A DNA stretch of 60,000 nt from Mesostigma viride (GCA_009746045.1 RPFO01000312.1:2229279-2289278), one strand, 5' to 3'. Shown: positions 23,741-34,119, counted from the stretch's first letter. The notes: generated from the sequence alone by a model not told the origin. A program made the numbers and translations.

Positions 23741-24492
23741 TTTAACACGTATGGCTATTTAAAATAGCGCCTTAGTGATTGAGAATGAATGCGAAAGACC
23801 TTTGACTTCCTATGCCTCACAGCGCACGATGGTGGCTTAAGAATACTTGTCACACAATACGAATAAGCTCAAACCCGGAAAACCGGTTTCGTATATTACA
23901 ATGTTACCACACAGATTAAAACACTCAATGCGGGAAGACTTACACCCAGTAGGCGAGGGATTCACAAGTCTCGAGCCCACAGGAGGATTACACTCCAGGA
24001 TTAAGCGATGGTAAATAATCTGTAGAGCAACGTGGTAAATTACGATACAAGGTCCGGATAATTCCTGGCATAGCTCGTGCCTCGCCTATTTTGTCCCTTC
24101 GTCCCCGTTGGCGGCTACGCCTGGCGCTGCCAACCAGGCATGACGTGAGGTCCGCGGGGACGGGCTTCTCGAACCGTCTAGAACACATTAAAGACCAGTA
24201 CGGCTAGAGGCCTCTCCTGAAAAATATATCCAAATGTCCGTAGGAACCATCATAACGCATGTGCAGTGCCACTTGGCTGTCCCGTAACTCCCGTTCAGGC
24301 GCTATAGGTCTGCCTACGGCGCAAAGGCCAAGTTCGTCAGCAAAACTTCTACACTTACTTCCACACGGATTGCCTCGGCTGTAAACTATACTATGGCCTC
24401 GGCACTGGCGCCGGATTACGGTCGGCGCCGATCGACCGGGACGGATAATTTATATTTACCACAAACGGCATGTTGCATCCGTACGTGCAACA
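23741..24492 (-). repeat. Element B 5' LTR
   Basis: 752 bp, the partner of 11378-12115. It starts on the minus strand at 24492 (TGTTGCAC) and ends at 23741 (GTGTTAAA), with the primer-binding site right after. Compared with the 3' LTR it has extra short insertions of 2-4 bp, for example TA at about 24225 and 24305 and ACGT at about 24483. The flanking target copy TTAAC is at 24493-24497. Confidence 0.93.
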
Positions 24493-25170
24493 TTAACGTT
24501 TGTATGTGTTATTATATTAATCAGATTAGCATGGTACTTCTGTGGCATGTACGTCAGTGACTCAGTGTGTGCTTGCTTGCTTGCCCCCCCCCTGGCCCAC
24601 TGTGGGGAAGAAGCGTATTTGCACCCAGGGGAAGAATGCCAGGAGAGACCACTAGGGTCTGGCTCCATATAGATAGAAAAGACCGGTAGGATTGTGTGCC
24701 CCCATCCATCCATCATGAGAGCTTGCATGACACCCCCGGCCTCACCGCCCAGGCGGTGAAGGACATCGCAGCCCAGCCGGCGCCTGCTGGCTCGGCCGTC
24801 GATGCTCCCTCCACCTGGGCGGACTTGCTTAAGCAGCACACCACCTCCACCACCTCCACCATCTCGGCACAACTCAAGCAACAAGCCCTCGACCTTCGCG
24901 AGGAAGCCGACATCGCCCGGCGCAGCCACAATGTCATCGTCAAGCACTTCGACCAGCCGGCAGGTGAGACCTCCACGAGCCTTCTTGAGGCATTTAAGCA
25001 CGACATTTTTGCCCCCATGCTACTCACTGGTGAGCTGGACATGTCGGCTGTCCGCCTCCCCCGCGCGCGGGGTAAGGCTGGCCCGGCACCCGTGCGAGCT
25101 CCTCACCTTTAAGTACATGGCGGACAAGCTGTCGTTCCTTAAATGCCGCAAGAAGCTCTCGGAGACTCGC

Positions 25171-25914
25171 TGTTGAAAGAACTAATGGGTTTGCCCTCTA
25201 CAATGCTTGTGATTGAAACCCAAATGTGCCTGTCCTTGCAGGTACAGGCTATGGAGGATGGGAGCAAAGAGACAGAGATTCAGTTTGAGGCAGAATGATA
25301 GTGAGGAGTACCTTAGGCAAGGCTCCTCAGTTGTTTTATTAACTCGAGGAAAAAACACAGGCAGAAAACTGAAATGACCTGATTGGCTGGCTAGGAATGT
25401 GCCTAGGAATATTCTCATGTAATACTCAGGCCACCAATCAGGTTAGGTCAGTGTACAGGCTACCAATCAGATCTAGACAAGAATAAATCTTATCTTGTAA
25501 CTGCTGTACAGCCTTATCTTGTAACTGATGTACAGTCTTAACTTGTAACTGCTGCACAGTAATCTAACTATTTAATAAAAGATCTCTCTATGTGTGATCT
25601 GATGATGATGAAGTAAATCTGGCGTGAACATATCAGCGCCACATCTGACATGCACAGTGTACATGTCAATCAGTCAGCTGTCCTGTCATAGATTCTCATC
25701 TGACATGTCATAGGTCAGCTGACATAGACAGATTTGTCAGCTGCCTATAAGGATCCACTTGGCATAGGTACTAATCCCTGATTACTAAAACTGGCCACAA
25801 CTTTCTCATTTGTAGGCCAAATCCAACGGGATAAAAACAGTGGCTCCTGTACAAGAGCCTCTATCTATCTAGCCAGGTCAGGTGGGTACAAATACAAGGA
25901 CCATGTCCTTGACA
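25171..25914 (-). repeat. Element D 3' LTR
   Basis: 744 bp, TGTCAAGGAC...TTTCAACA on the minus strand, with canonical TG...CA ends. Several CCAATCA/TGATTGG motifs occur near 25380-25470, typical of enhancer boxes in LTRs. It matches 31201-31951 with a few substitutions and short length differences. Confidence 0.95.
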
Positions 25915-25920
25915 CCCCCC
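25915..25920 (-). promoter_or_regulatory. Element D polypurine tract
   Basis: GGGGGG on the minus strand directly precedes the TGTCAAGG start of the 3' LTR, the expected plus-strand primer position. It is short for a polypurine tract. Confidence 0.6.
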
Positions 25921-26015
25921 TTACAACACATGACCTTGCTCTAGTGCTATCCTGTCAAGTATAACACTTAGAGCAAAAAAGCTCTCAGCCCCTGTGGGCA
26001 TATACAACTGCATAT

Positions 26016-28618
26016 CTAAGTAGACACCAGCAGCTTGTCCCGCAGGGTGATGAACCGTGCCCTTCCCAGGGCCTTGGTGAAGATGTCAGCCAGGTTGTCC
26101 TTGCCAGGGCAGTGACGCATGCAGATGGAGCCCCCCTCCACCTGCTCACGGATGAAGTGGTAGCGCACGTCGATGTGCTTGGTGCGCTTGGGGTGCACAG
26201 GGTCCTTGGCCAGGGCCACCGCGCCAGTGTTGTCGCACAGCACGGTCGTGGGCCCCTCCACAGGTGCACCCAGGTCTCCCAGCAGGCGCCTGAGTGGCAG
26301 CACCAGCTGGGTGACGCTGCTCGCAGCAATGTACTCTGCCTCGCAGGAAGACAGAGCAACAATGGGTTGCTTGCGGCTGCACCACTCCACGGGCGCACCC
26401 CGGAACAGGACCAGGTTGCCCGTCACAGAGCGTCTGGACTCTGGGCAGTTAGCCCAGTCAGCGTCAGTCCAGGCCTCCAGCCCCCCTTCCTGACCATACC
26501 GCAGACCCTTGTCCCTCGTGGTGTAGAGGTACCGGATCAGGCGGTCGGCAGCCTCCATGTGGGCCGCCGTGGGTGCCTGCATGTGCTGGGCCAGTTGGTT
26601 GACAGCAAAAGCAATGTCTGGACGTGTCCACAGCGCGACATACAGCACGGCACCGGTTTTGGACTGATACAGCTGGGTGTCCGGGGCATTTAGCTGCATT
26701 CCCCCCTCGCGTTGGGGACTAACACGGGACACACTGACCGGGGTGCGTACAGGGAAGGAGGGAGAAAGCCCAAAGCGGGCAGCCAGGGCCTCAATATACA
26801 CAGTTTGGTGCAAGGAAAGAGACCGGGAAACAGGGTCGACATGGAGAGAAACACCGAGGAAAAAAGAAGGGTCATCGGACTCGGTGATCTGAAACTTGCT
26901 GGCCAAACGATGAGACCACGAGGCCAGCCAGGAAGAGGAAGGACTGCCTGCAATAATGTCGTCGACATGGACAAACACAAACGTACGAGACGTGGGATAC
27001 ACGTACAGGCAGGAATCCGTTGGGCTTTGTACAGCACCATCGGAGAGAAGATAGGCACTAAATGTTTTGTGCCAGTTACGTGGTGCCTGCTTGATGCCAT
27101 AGAGGCTGCGTTGCAGCTTCCACACCAGCACATCACCAGCGGCATCACGCTGCTCAAAGCCAGCAGGAGGACGCACATAGACGTCCTCAGAAAGTGGGGC
27201 GTACAAAAACGCAGTGCGAACATCAAGTTGCTTCAGCACATACCCAGACGAGACACCAAAAGCTAGTGCCAAACGAATGGTGGAGGAACGAACAGTAGGG
27301 CTAAAGACCTCAGTGAAATCTATGCCTTCCCGCTGAGCAAAGCCCTTCACAACAAAACGGGCCTTGAAACGGCCATCGCTTTTGACAGCAAACACCCACC
27401 GAGATGGAAGGACCTTGGCAGTGCGAGGAAGAGACTTGGAAGAAACGAGTGAATATACTGCATGCTCGCGAATGCTAGAAAGCTCACTATCCATCGCAGC
27501 ACGCCACTCAGGGCTAGCATGGGCCTCAGCAAAAGAGGAGGGGATGGACGTGGAACCTGAGCTAGTGTGGAGTGAGAAAGTATCAAACAGATCACGCACA
27601 CTCATGTAGTCAGGGTAAAAACGAGCCCATTTAGGGGAAACACGATCAAGAGGGGTTGTGGGTAACACCTGAGCGAGGGGATCATGTGCAACGCCGTCGG
27701 ACACCAGTGCAGCAGTGGCCATAGCGGCAGCCGGTTGCTTGCCGCGGAGGGCCTGCACTAATTTGTGTAGCTGGGACGAAGAAGGAGATTCAGCAGCAGG
27801 TGTGTCTGCCGTCGACACGTGTCCAGGTGGTGTAGAGGTAGAAGCCGACGACGCCTCCAGCGCAGGACTTGGTGCGAAAACAGGTGCAGACTCAGACTCA
27901 GCGGGTTTGGGCTCAGGACTTGGCGCTGGCGCCTCCTCCAGTGGCGAGCCCCCCTCACCACTGGCATCCCCCGACAAAGCCTCCAGTGGCGAGCCCCCCT
28001 CACCACTGGCATCCCCCAAAGCAGTGCCCCCACTGCTGGCAGCGCCCACAGCAGCGTCCTCACTGCTGGCAGCGGCGCGCCGCGCCATGGCTCTAGTCAC
28101 AGGACCAGAGGGCGGTAGGGCCAGAGTAGTATCAGGCCCAGGGACAGAATTCTCAGTGACCGGTGGCAGCAGAAGCTCGGAAGCCTCCTCCCCCTCCACC
28201 AGTGCCGGCAGCAGCTGAGGTGATGGCAGGGCGTCGTTGCGCCAGGCCTCATTGAAGGCCACGTGGCGACGTTGCACCAAAGTGCGAGTGGCGGAGTCCA
28301 GGATCAGATATGCCGGCGAGTCGGGAGCATAACCGAGAAAAATGCCAGGCATGGCCTTGGCCTCCAGCTTGCCACGATGCCCTTCCACACGATGCCAGGC
28401 TGGGCAGCCGAAGATGCGCATGTGCGACAGATCAGCGTGATGACCTGTCAGCAAAAAGTGTGGTGTGGCATCACCAGGATTCGAGGAGCACGGCAGGCGG
28501 TTCAGGATATAAATAGCACACTGGAGTGCCAATGCCCAGTATGCCTTCCCCAGGCCGGCGTGTGTCAACATCGCCAGAGTCATGCCCATTGCCAGGCCCC
28601 AGAGCCGCTCCGCTACGC
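26016..28618 (-). CDS. pol: Element D integrase C-terminus, reverse transcriptase and RNase H
   Basis: After the solo LTR the frame resumes AERLWGLAM (integrase) with FGCPAWHRVEG and GIFLGYAPDSPAY, then a Ser/Pro/Glu-rich linker. RT: ALPRTAKVLPSRWVFAVK-type start, LKQLDVRTAFLYAPL (motif A), SLYGIKQAPRNWHK and VFVHVDDIIAGS (catalytic DD). RNase H: AYTDADWANCPESR-like block, CSRKQPIVALSSCEAEYIAA, LCDNTGAVALAKDP and CPGKDNLADIFTKAL. It ends at 26016, about 100 bp from the LTR. This part is fully open; it is cut from its start by the solo LTR. It acts in the element's own reverse transcription. Confidence 0.92.
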
Positions 28619-29262
28619 AGTTAGCATTTTGGGCAACCAATATGCTAAGTGGATGCAGTTTGGAAAGACCTTTCCAACGCCGTGCTGACCGCCTGAAACA
28701 GACAAGGGACGAGAAAGATATCAAGTCCCGAAGTCCTAGCCATCCGTGGCCGACTAGGGTGCAGTCCTCTGGTATAGTGGACAGGACACGTGGCAGGCCG
28801 TGCCTGCACAGGCTTAGCCTGATTATCACGTGACTGTGGTCCACGTAGATCAGAGGAGCAGCAGCCTGTGACTGGTGGAATACGGGAGCTAGCACAGGTC
28901 TGCAAGGATACTAGGCCTTGCAGGCTTGTGACAGGTCCTGTACTTCCTAGGTTGCAGAGTCTAGGCAAATCCAGTTCGTCCTGGCACTGCACTGATGCCA
29001 GTGGACGTTGAGGATTTGCTTGCACGCCTGCACGTGCCTCGTCACGCCGATGGGAACGAGGAACAACGCAAAGGATATAGCTTGGTCATGGGGGATGACC
29101 AGCTATCTCGGAAAGCACGAACCGTGGGTGCCACCTTGGTCGTGGAAGTGCCCATTGTGGTCGTGGCCTGGTGAACAGATTTAAGGTTGCTGCCTTGCAA
29201 CATTGGCTAAGACGCACTGTGAAAGACCAAGAGCTCACATACGTTGGGAGCTCTTTCTAACT
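28619..29262 (+). repeat. Solo LTR of the E family inside element D
   Basis: 644 bp, AGTTAGCATTTTGGG...CTTTCTAACT, homologous to both LTRs of element E. Sense orientation is + here and - in E. TACGC flanks it (28614-28618, 29263-29267). Removing one TACGC with the LTR joins QIGV to AERLWG in frame in the copia integrase. It shows that the LTR-LTR recombination product exists and that the AG...CT ends are real termini. Confidence 0.9.
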
Positions 29263-30469
29263 TACGCCGATCTGCTCAGGGCAGTAAGGCGCGGAGAACT
29301 CCTGGTGGACGCGGTGTTCAGCACTGTCACACCGCCCGCCAGGCTTGACCGGTGAAGACCGCGTCGTTGTCGGTGCGCAGCACGACAGAGCCGGCGTAGA
29401 AGGGGCGAATATCGCGGACGAGCAGCTCTGCAAACCGCCCCACCGCCTCATCCTTGGTCTTGAGCGCAAACCCCCATCGCCACCGAGTGGCATCGTCAGT
29501 GATGCCCAAGAAGTAGCGGGCGCCCCCCAGCGACTCGACGCTCATCGGGCCCAGCAGGTCGCCATGAAGCTTGGCGCGCGGCACAGTGGATCGCCGCTGC
29601 CCTGGCGGAAATGGCTGGCGCTTGATGAAGCCAGCCGGGCAGGATGGGCAGCCAGGCGCAGTTGGACTCCTCGTCGTCAGGTTGGATGCAGGTATGGCGA
29701 CCAGCTTCTTGATGCGGTCGGCACCAGCATGGCCCAAACGCCAGTGCAGCAGCAGGCTGACCGGCCGCTCCACCGTCACAGCAGCCATCGCTGGCGCTGT
29801 CTTCGCCGCAGGTAAAACGTAGATGTTGTTCTGCATGGCGATCTTGTGATGCTTGTTATCCAGCACCACTGTCTCTTTGTGGAAATCCACCTTGTGACCT
29901 GCCTTTGCGAGTTGCGCGACTGAAAGCAGTCGTGCATTCAGGCCAGGTACAAGCAGCGCTCCTTGCAAGCGCACGCTGTGGCCAGGAAGCTCCACAGCGA
30001 TGGTGCCCTGGCCGGTAGCGTGCAGCTGTCCGCCGGAGCCAGCGATTGCCCTGCTGTGGGGGGTCAGAGACACAAAGTCAGAACGGCACGGGGACATGTG
30101 GCTGCTCGCAGCCGAGTCCAGCACCCAGGTGAGGTTGTCGCACGTATACTGCGTGAGAGCAGCAGCCTCCAGCGGCGTCGACGGCGACTCCTCGGCGATG
30201 GTGACCATGCAGAAGCCAGGCGGCAGTTCAGCCGCCTCCTGAGTTGCGTTGGCAGCGGATCCAGCAGGTGCGTTGCGTCCCTTGTTCTGGTTCCCTTGGT
30301 TGCCGCCCTTGCCCCCCCTAGCTGTGCTGGTTGGGGTACCAGCGTGGGGCCTTCTCAGGATGCTCCTTCCAGCAGTCTTTGTCCTTGTGATTTCGACCAC
30401 AGTGACTGCATTTCTTGGTCCCCCCGTTCCCCTTGCTGTTGGTGTGGTAGACCTGGCCATTGCCAGCAC
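29263..30469 (-). pseudogene. pol: Element D protease and integrase N-terminal part
   Basis: The protease active site reads WVLDSAASSHMSPC, a copia DSGAS motif with Ala for Gly. Integrase: HWRLGHAGADRIKKL and GCPSCPAGF (HHCC finger), KLHGDLLGPM and YFLGITDDATRWRW (first Asp region), VVLRTDNDAVFTGQ (second Asp). A stop occurs after TGQAWRAV at 29327. In another frame HRVHQEFSAPYCPEQIGV (catalytic Glu block) leads to the solo LTR. The start overlaps gag by ~150 bp in the +1 frame, possibly a frameshift fusion. Confidence 0.85.
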
Positions 30470-31109
30470 TCTCCTTTTTCACCACAGCACGTCCCCCCTT
30501 GAGCAGATCCTCCGCCTCCATGAGTGCCCTCTTCACCACAGGTAGTGGGTCCTCCTCGTTGAACCGTACAGACACCAGCGCAGGGCGGTACTCGTCTGTC
30601 AGTGCTCCCAGTAGAATAGCAGCAAAATCACGGTCCTGGATGACTCCCCCTGCAGCCTGGTAGTCAGCACGTAGAAGCTCTGCCCTCCTCACGAGTTGTT
30701 GCATGGTCTCGTTAGGAAGCTTCTGTAGGCGGTGCAGCTTGCTCCTCAGCTCAAACCTGTGACTTTTGGTCAGCCTGGTTTGCTCATAGTTCTCCATGAG
30801 ACACTGCCATGCTTGGCTACCAGTCTTGTTGGCCACAGTGGCCATGAGGCGTGCAGCTTCACCTGTTAGACAGGTGAGCAAAGCTGCCCACAGGGCCTTA
30901 TCAGCCCTGTCATTCTCCTCAGTGCCCAGCAGGACAGCATCCAAACTGAAAAGACTGACAACAGCCAAAAACAAATTCTTCCACTCCTCCCACTTGCTGT
31001 AATCATCACCAGCTGCTCCAACAAATTTCTTGCAGCTCTTGGCAACTGTTGAAACAAGAGAGGTGTAGTCAGGCTGTCTGGTAGCAGTTTGGGTGTCTTG
31101 ATCCTCCAT
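30318..31109 (-). CDS. gag: Element D gag
   Basis: 263 aa from MEDQDTQTATRQ. I prefer this start because the ATG at 31187 overlaps the primer-binding site. Copia-type capsid features: YSKWEEWKNLFLAVVSLF, AWQCLMENYEQTRLTKSH, FELRSKLHRLQKLPNETMQQ and VRRAELLRADYQAAGG. A variant knuckle CSHCGRNHKDKDC (C-x2-C-x3-H-x4-C) follows. It stops at 30318. The pol frame overlaps the end in the +1 register near the AGC TAG GGG stop. Expected to form virus-like particles that package element RNA. Confidence 0.9.
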   Translation of the reverse strand: MEDQDTQTATRQPDYTSLVSTVAKSCKKFVGAAGDDYSKWEEWKNLFLAVVSLFSLDAVLLGTEENDRADKALWAALLTCLTGEAARLMATVANKTGSQAWQCLMENYEQTRLTKSHRFELRSKLHRLQKLPNETMQQLVRRAELLRADYQAAGGVIQDRDFAAILLGALTDEYRPALVSVRFNEEDPLPVVKRALMEAEDLLKGGRAVVKKESAGNGQVYHTNSKGNGGTKKCSHCGRNHKDKDCWKEHPEKAPRWYPNQHS

Positions 31110-31188
31110 GGTTGATCTGGGTCTGGGTGTTGTCTCTGGGGTAGTCAGATGAATGTCTCTGCTCCTCAAATGCAGGGTAGGCATCAAA

Positions 31189-31200
31189 CCTCCGATACCA
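31189..31200 (-). promoter_or_regulatory. Element D primer-binding site
   Basis: TGGTATCGGAGG directly follows the CAACA end of the 5' LTR on the minus strand. The same 12-mer primes element B, suggesting a shared tRNA primer, probably methionine-initiator type. Confidence 0.8.
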
Positions 31201-31951
31201 TGTTGAAAGAACTAATGGGTTTGCCCTCTACAATGCTTGTGATTGAAACCCAAATGTGCCTGTCCTTGCAGGTACAGGCTATGGAGGATGGGAGCAAAGA
31301 GACAGAGACTCAGTTTGAGGCAGAATGATAGTGAGGAGTACCTTAGGCAAGGCTCCTCAGTTGTTTTATTAACTCGAGGAAAAAACACAGGCAGAAAACT
31401 GGAATGACCTGATTGGCTCGGGCTAGGAATGTGCCTAGGAATATTCTCATGTAATACTCAGGCCACCAATCAGGTTAGGTCAGTGTACAGGCTACCAATC
31501 AGATCTAGACAAGAATAAATCTTATCTTGTAACTGCTGTACAGCCTTATCTTGTAACTGATTTACAGTCTTAACTTGTAACTGCTGCACAGTAATCTAAC
31601 TATTTAATAAAAGATCTCTCTATGTGTGATCTGATGATGATGAAGTAAATCTGGCGTGAACATATCAGCGCCACATCTGACATGCACAGTGTACATGTCA
31701 ATCAGTCAGCTGTCCTGTCATAGATTCTCATCTGACATGTCATAGGTCAGCTGACATAGACAGATTTGTCAGCTGCCTATCTATAAGGATCCACTTGGCA
31801 TAGGTACTAATCCCTGATTACTAAAACTGGCCACAACTTTCTCATTTGTAGGCCAAATCCAACGGGATAAAGAACAGTGGCTCCTGTACAAGAGCCTCTA
31901 TCTATCTAGCCAGGTCAGGTGGGTACAAATACAAGGACCATGTCCTTGACA
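31201..31951 (-). repeat. Element D 5' LTR
   Basis: 751 bp partner of 25171-25914. By eye it differs at a few single bases and by short insertions such as a TATC tandem copy near 31780 and two bases near 31420. The outer flank is the CTCGC target copy. Confidence 0.95.
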
Positions 31952-32010
31952 CTCGCTTCACGCTGGACGACGACTTAACCCTGGCCCAGCAACAGCGGCG
32001 ACGCGAGCTA

Positions 32011-33366
32011 TTAATTAATTAATTAATTAATTAATTAAAATCATAGCTCCGTTGGGAGCATAGGTAACACATAGCCCTGAGAAAGGGGCATCTATGGGTT
32101 TGTAATACAATCAGGGCTACAACCTGCAGGTGGAGGATGTACAACTATCACCTGCTCTGGGTGCACAAGGTGCACCTGCACCGCCATGATGTTTCATGCC
32201 TCCTTAACAAGCACAGGCAACCAGGGGGGGCTTGAGGAGAGGGCCTAGAAGGCCTGCATGACATATGGGGTGGAGGGTATGTGGCAAGGCTATAGCTGGT
32301 GTACACATGGCATCTCAGCAGAGAGTAACTCCCTGCATAGGCATCGCATATGGCTAAATTCTTAATGCATCATCCATGGGAGGTCCCATTGTGGGCTGGG
32401 CGCGGCTAAATACTGAAAGCATCATCCATGGGGGCCATTATGGGCGCACATGCGCGTGGGCCACTTGCAAAGGCTAAGCCTATCTAATCTACACTACTGG
32501 TATATTCCCTAGTCTGGGTGGCAGGAGGGGCCTGCCAGGGCTTGTGGTCAACGTGGATGACCGCCCCCCTCCAGTATACCGGCTTCCCCCCTGCACGCTG
32601 CCGGAGCTGAAGGTAGGTCGGCCACAGCTTGCGTCGCCGCTGTTGCTGGGCCAAGGTCAAGTCGTCGTCCAGCGTGAAGCGAGTCTCCGAGAGCTTCTTG
32701 CGGCATTTAAGGAACGCCAGCTCAATGTCCGTCATGTACTTAAAGGTGAGGAGCACGGGTGCCGGGCCAGCCTTCCCCGGCGCGCGGGGAAGGCGGACAG
32801 CTGACATGTCCAGCTCACCAGTGAGTAGCATGGGGGCAAGAATGGCGCGCTTAAATGCCTCAAGAAGGCTCGTGGAGGTCTCACCTGCCAGCTGGTCGAA
32901 GTGCTTGACGATGACATTGTGGCTGCGCTTGTCGAGCTCGGCCGCCTCGCGAAGGTCGAGGGCTTGTTGCTTGAGTTGTGCCGAGATGGTGAAGGTGGTG
33001 GAGGTGGTGTGCTGCTTAAGCAAGTCCGCCCAGGTGGAGGGGGCATCGCCGGCCGGGCCAGCAGGCGCCGGCTGGGCTGCGATGTCCTTCACCGCTTGGG
33101 CGGTGAGGCCGGCGGTGTCATGCAAGCACTCAAGGGCGGTGGCAGTGGCTTGAAGGCGTTGGTCGAGGTCGAGGAGCTGGGCTGTGATGTCGGCAGTGGA
33201 GGCGGAAATGGCAGTGGAGGTGGAGGCGGCGGTGGTGGAAATGTGAGGAAGTTCAGCAGCCAGCGTGCCGCCGATTGCTGCTACGTCGGCAGCAAGGGGG
33301 GTCACGTGCTGCTGAAAGGCTTCCGCGAGGATGGAAGTGTGGGGGCGGTGATGGATGGAGCCCAGA
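32011..33366 (-). mobile_element. ORF1-only LINE (half-LINE) with (TTAA)n tail
   Basis: 1356 bp flanked by an 11-bp duplication GACGCGAGCTA (32000-32010, 33367-33377). On the minus strand ORF1 (33305-32484) is followed directly by a ~440-bp 3' UTR, a terminal hairpin GCTCC-GTTG-GGAGC (32046-32059) and a (TTAA)n tail (32011-32038). There is no ORF2 or RT between ORF1 and the tail. It must have been mobilised by an RT supplied in trans, as in HAL1-type elements. It sits inside another copy of the same ORF1. Confidence 0.85.
32484..33305 (-). CDS. LINE ORF1 protein (RRM-type nucleic-acid chaperone)
   Basis: 273 aa, the most intact ORF1 copy in the window. The N-terminus has Ala/Thr/Ser-rich heptad-like sequence (VAAIGGTLAAELPHI, LLDLDQRLQATATALE) that could form a coiled coil. 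The centre, DKRSHNVIVKHFDQ, fits the RNA-recognition core of L1-class ORF1. The C-terminus FTLDDDLTLAQQQRRRKLWP ... KPVYWRGAVIHVD resembles the C-terminal domain that follows it (order-by-order match to L1 ORF1 is by memory of the family). No in-frame stop or shift seen. Start chosen as the first ATG. Confidence 0.75.
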   Translation of the reverse strand: MTPLAADVAAIGGTLAAELPHISTTAASTSTAISASTADITAQLLDLDQRLQATATALECLHDTAGLTAQAVKDIAAQPAPAGPAGDAPSTWADLLKQHTTSTTFTISAQLKQQALDLREAAELDKRSHNVIVKHFDQLAGETSTSLLEAFKRAILAPMLLTGELDMSAVRLPRAPGKAGPAPVLLTFKYMTDIELAFLKCRKKLSETRFTLDDDLTLAQQQRRRKLWPTYLQLRQRAGGKPVYWRGAVIHVDHKPWQAPPATQTREYTSSVD

Positions 33367-33540
33367 GACGCGAGCTATGGCCGACCTACCTTCAGCTCCG
33401 GCAGAGCGCACGGGGCCGAAGCCGGTATACTGGAGGGGGGCGGTCATCCACGTTGACCACAAGCCCTGGCAGGCCCCCCCTGCCACCTCAGACTAGGGAA
33501 TATATACCAGTAGTGTAGATTAGTCAGGCTGAGCCTCGCG

Positions 33541-34060
33541 TGTGGCCCACGCGCATTAAAAATTAAAATTAAATTATAACATGCCTCCGTTGGGAGATCA
33601 TGTAGCACATATTCCATGATGGATGGGGTGGAGGAAGCCGCGTAATCGAACTATCCTAACTCTAAGCTATCTAGTCTAGAAAATCCTAACTACACTACTC
33701 ATCGAAACGCCGCCTCCGCTTGGGGGGAGGGGGCTTGCCCACAGGGTCGGGCGTGTGCGCCTTGACAATCCTCTTCCACCGCGTCTTGTCCTGCATGGCT
33801 GCCAGTCCAAAGACGGGAGAGAGAGTGGATGCGGTGCTCAAACTGGGCTGGGACCACTAGGTCGTCCAGCAACATCTGGATGTAGTTCGTGACAGGTTTC
33901 CCTACCCTTTTGGGAATGCCCTCGGGGCCAGGCCAGGTCAGAATGTGGCGCCCTGGCTGGCCAAGCCGCTGGGGGCCGGCCAGACCAAGGGCCACATCAA
34001 TCCGAAAACCCATTTTCTTCCCCTGGAAATTATTTGGAGAAGGAATAATGGTCAGTTTGA
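33541..34060 (-). pseudogene. LINE 3' end with possible ORF2 C-terminus
   Basis: A degenerate ATTAAA tail (33555-33577) and hairpin CTCC-GTTG-GGAG (33585-33596) mark a minus-strand LINE 3' end. Upstream of it on the minus strand a protein fragment reads MGFRIDVALGLAG ... GKPVTNYIQMLLDDL, shifts frame near 33820, and ends DKTRWKRIVKAHTPDP with a basic tail KPPPPKRRRRFDE at about 33693. The position suggests the ORF2 C-terminus, but no catalytic motif is present to prove it. Confidence 0.4.
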
Positions 34061-34119
34061 CCTCAAATTTGGCACCAAGGTTCCTTATCAGATATTTTAT
34101 GATGCCATGTGGTCAAAAA

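Larger units (their letters stand above)
11378..24492 (-). mobile_element. Element B: complete chromodomain Ty3 retrotransposon with nested insertions
   Basis: Direct LTRs (11378-12115 and 23741-24492) enclose gag, pol and an extra post-pol ORF on the minus strand. A TTAAC target duplication flanks the whole (11373-11377 and 24493-24497). A primer-binding-like site and a G-rich polypurine tract sit next to the LTRs as expected. Three later insertions interrupt it: 12762-14114, 18048-19159 and 20672-21698. Several frameshifts make it non-functional as read. Confidence 0.92.
25171..31951 (-). mobile_element. Element D: complete Ty1/copia retrotransposon
   Basis: Near-identical LTRs (25171-25914 and 31201-31951) enclose gag, protease, integrase, RT and RNase H on the minus strand in standard copia order. 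CTCGC target copies (25166-25170, 31952-31956) flank it and their collapse restores the LINE ORF1 frame. A solo LTR of the E family (28619-29262) sits in the integrase. Apart from that insertion, only the shift near 29330 and the gag-pol frame change break the coding sequence. Confidence 0.95.
24498..33540 (+). pseudogene. LINE ORF1 copy (+), split by copia D and an ORF1-only LINE
   Basis: Coding pieces lie at 24696-25170, 31952-32010 and 33378-33500. Piece one has RRSHNVIVKHFDQ, like the RRM-type core of L1-class ORF1 proteins, and ends LSETR. Piece two continues FTLDDDLTLAQQQRRRE. Piece three continues LWPTYLQLR. Removing D (with CTCGC) and the 32011-33366 insertion (with GACGCGAGCTA) restores this order in frame. 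The intact minus-strand paralog at 32484-33305 confirms it. The role would be nucleic-acid-binding chaperone in target-primed reverse transcription. No ORF2 follows. Confidence 0.75.

Noticed and set aside
28640-29260. N-terminal extension of the copia D pol frame through 28895
   Set aside because: That part is translated solo-LTR sequence, and the copia integrase resumes only at the TACGC junction.
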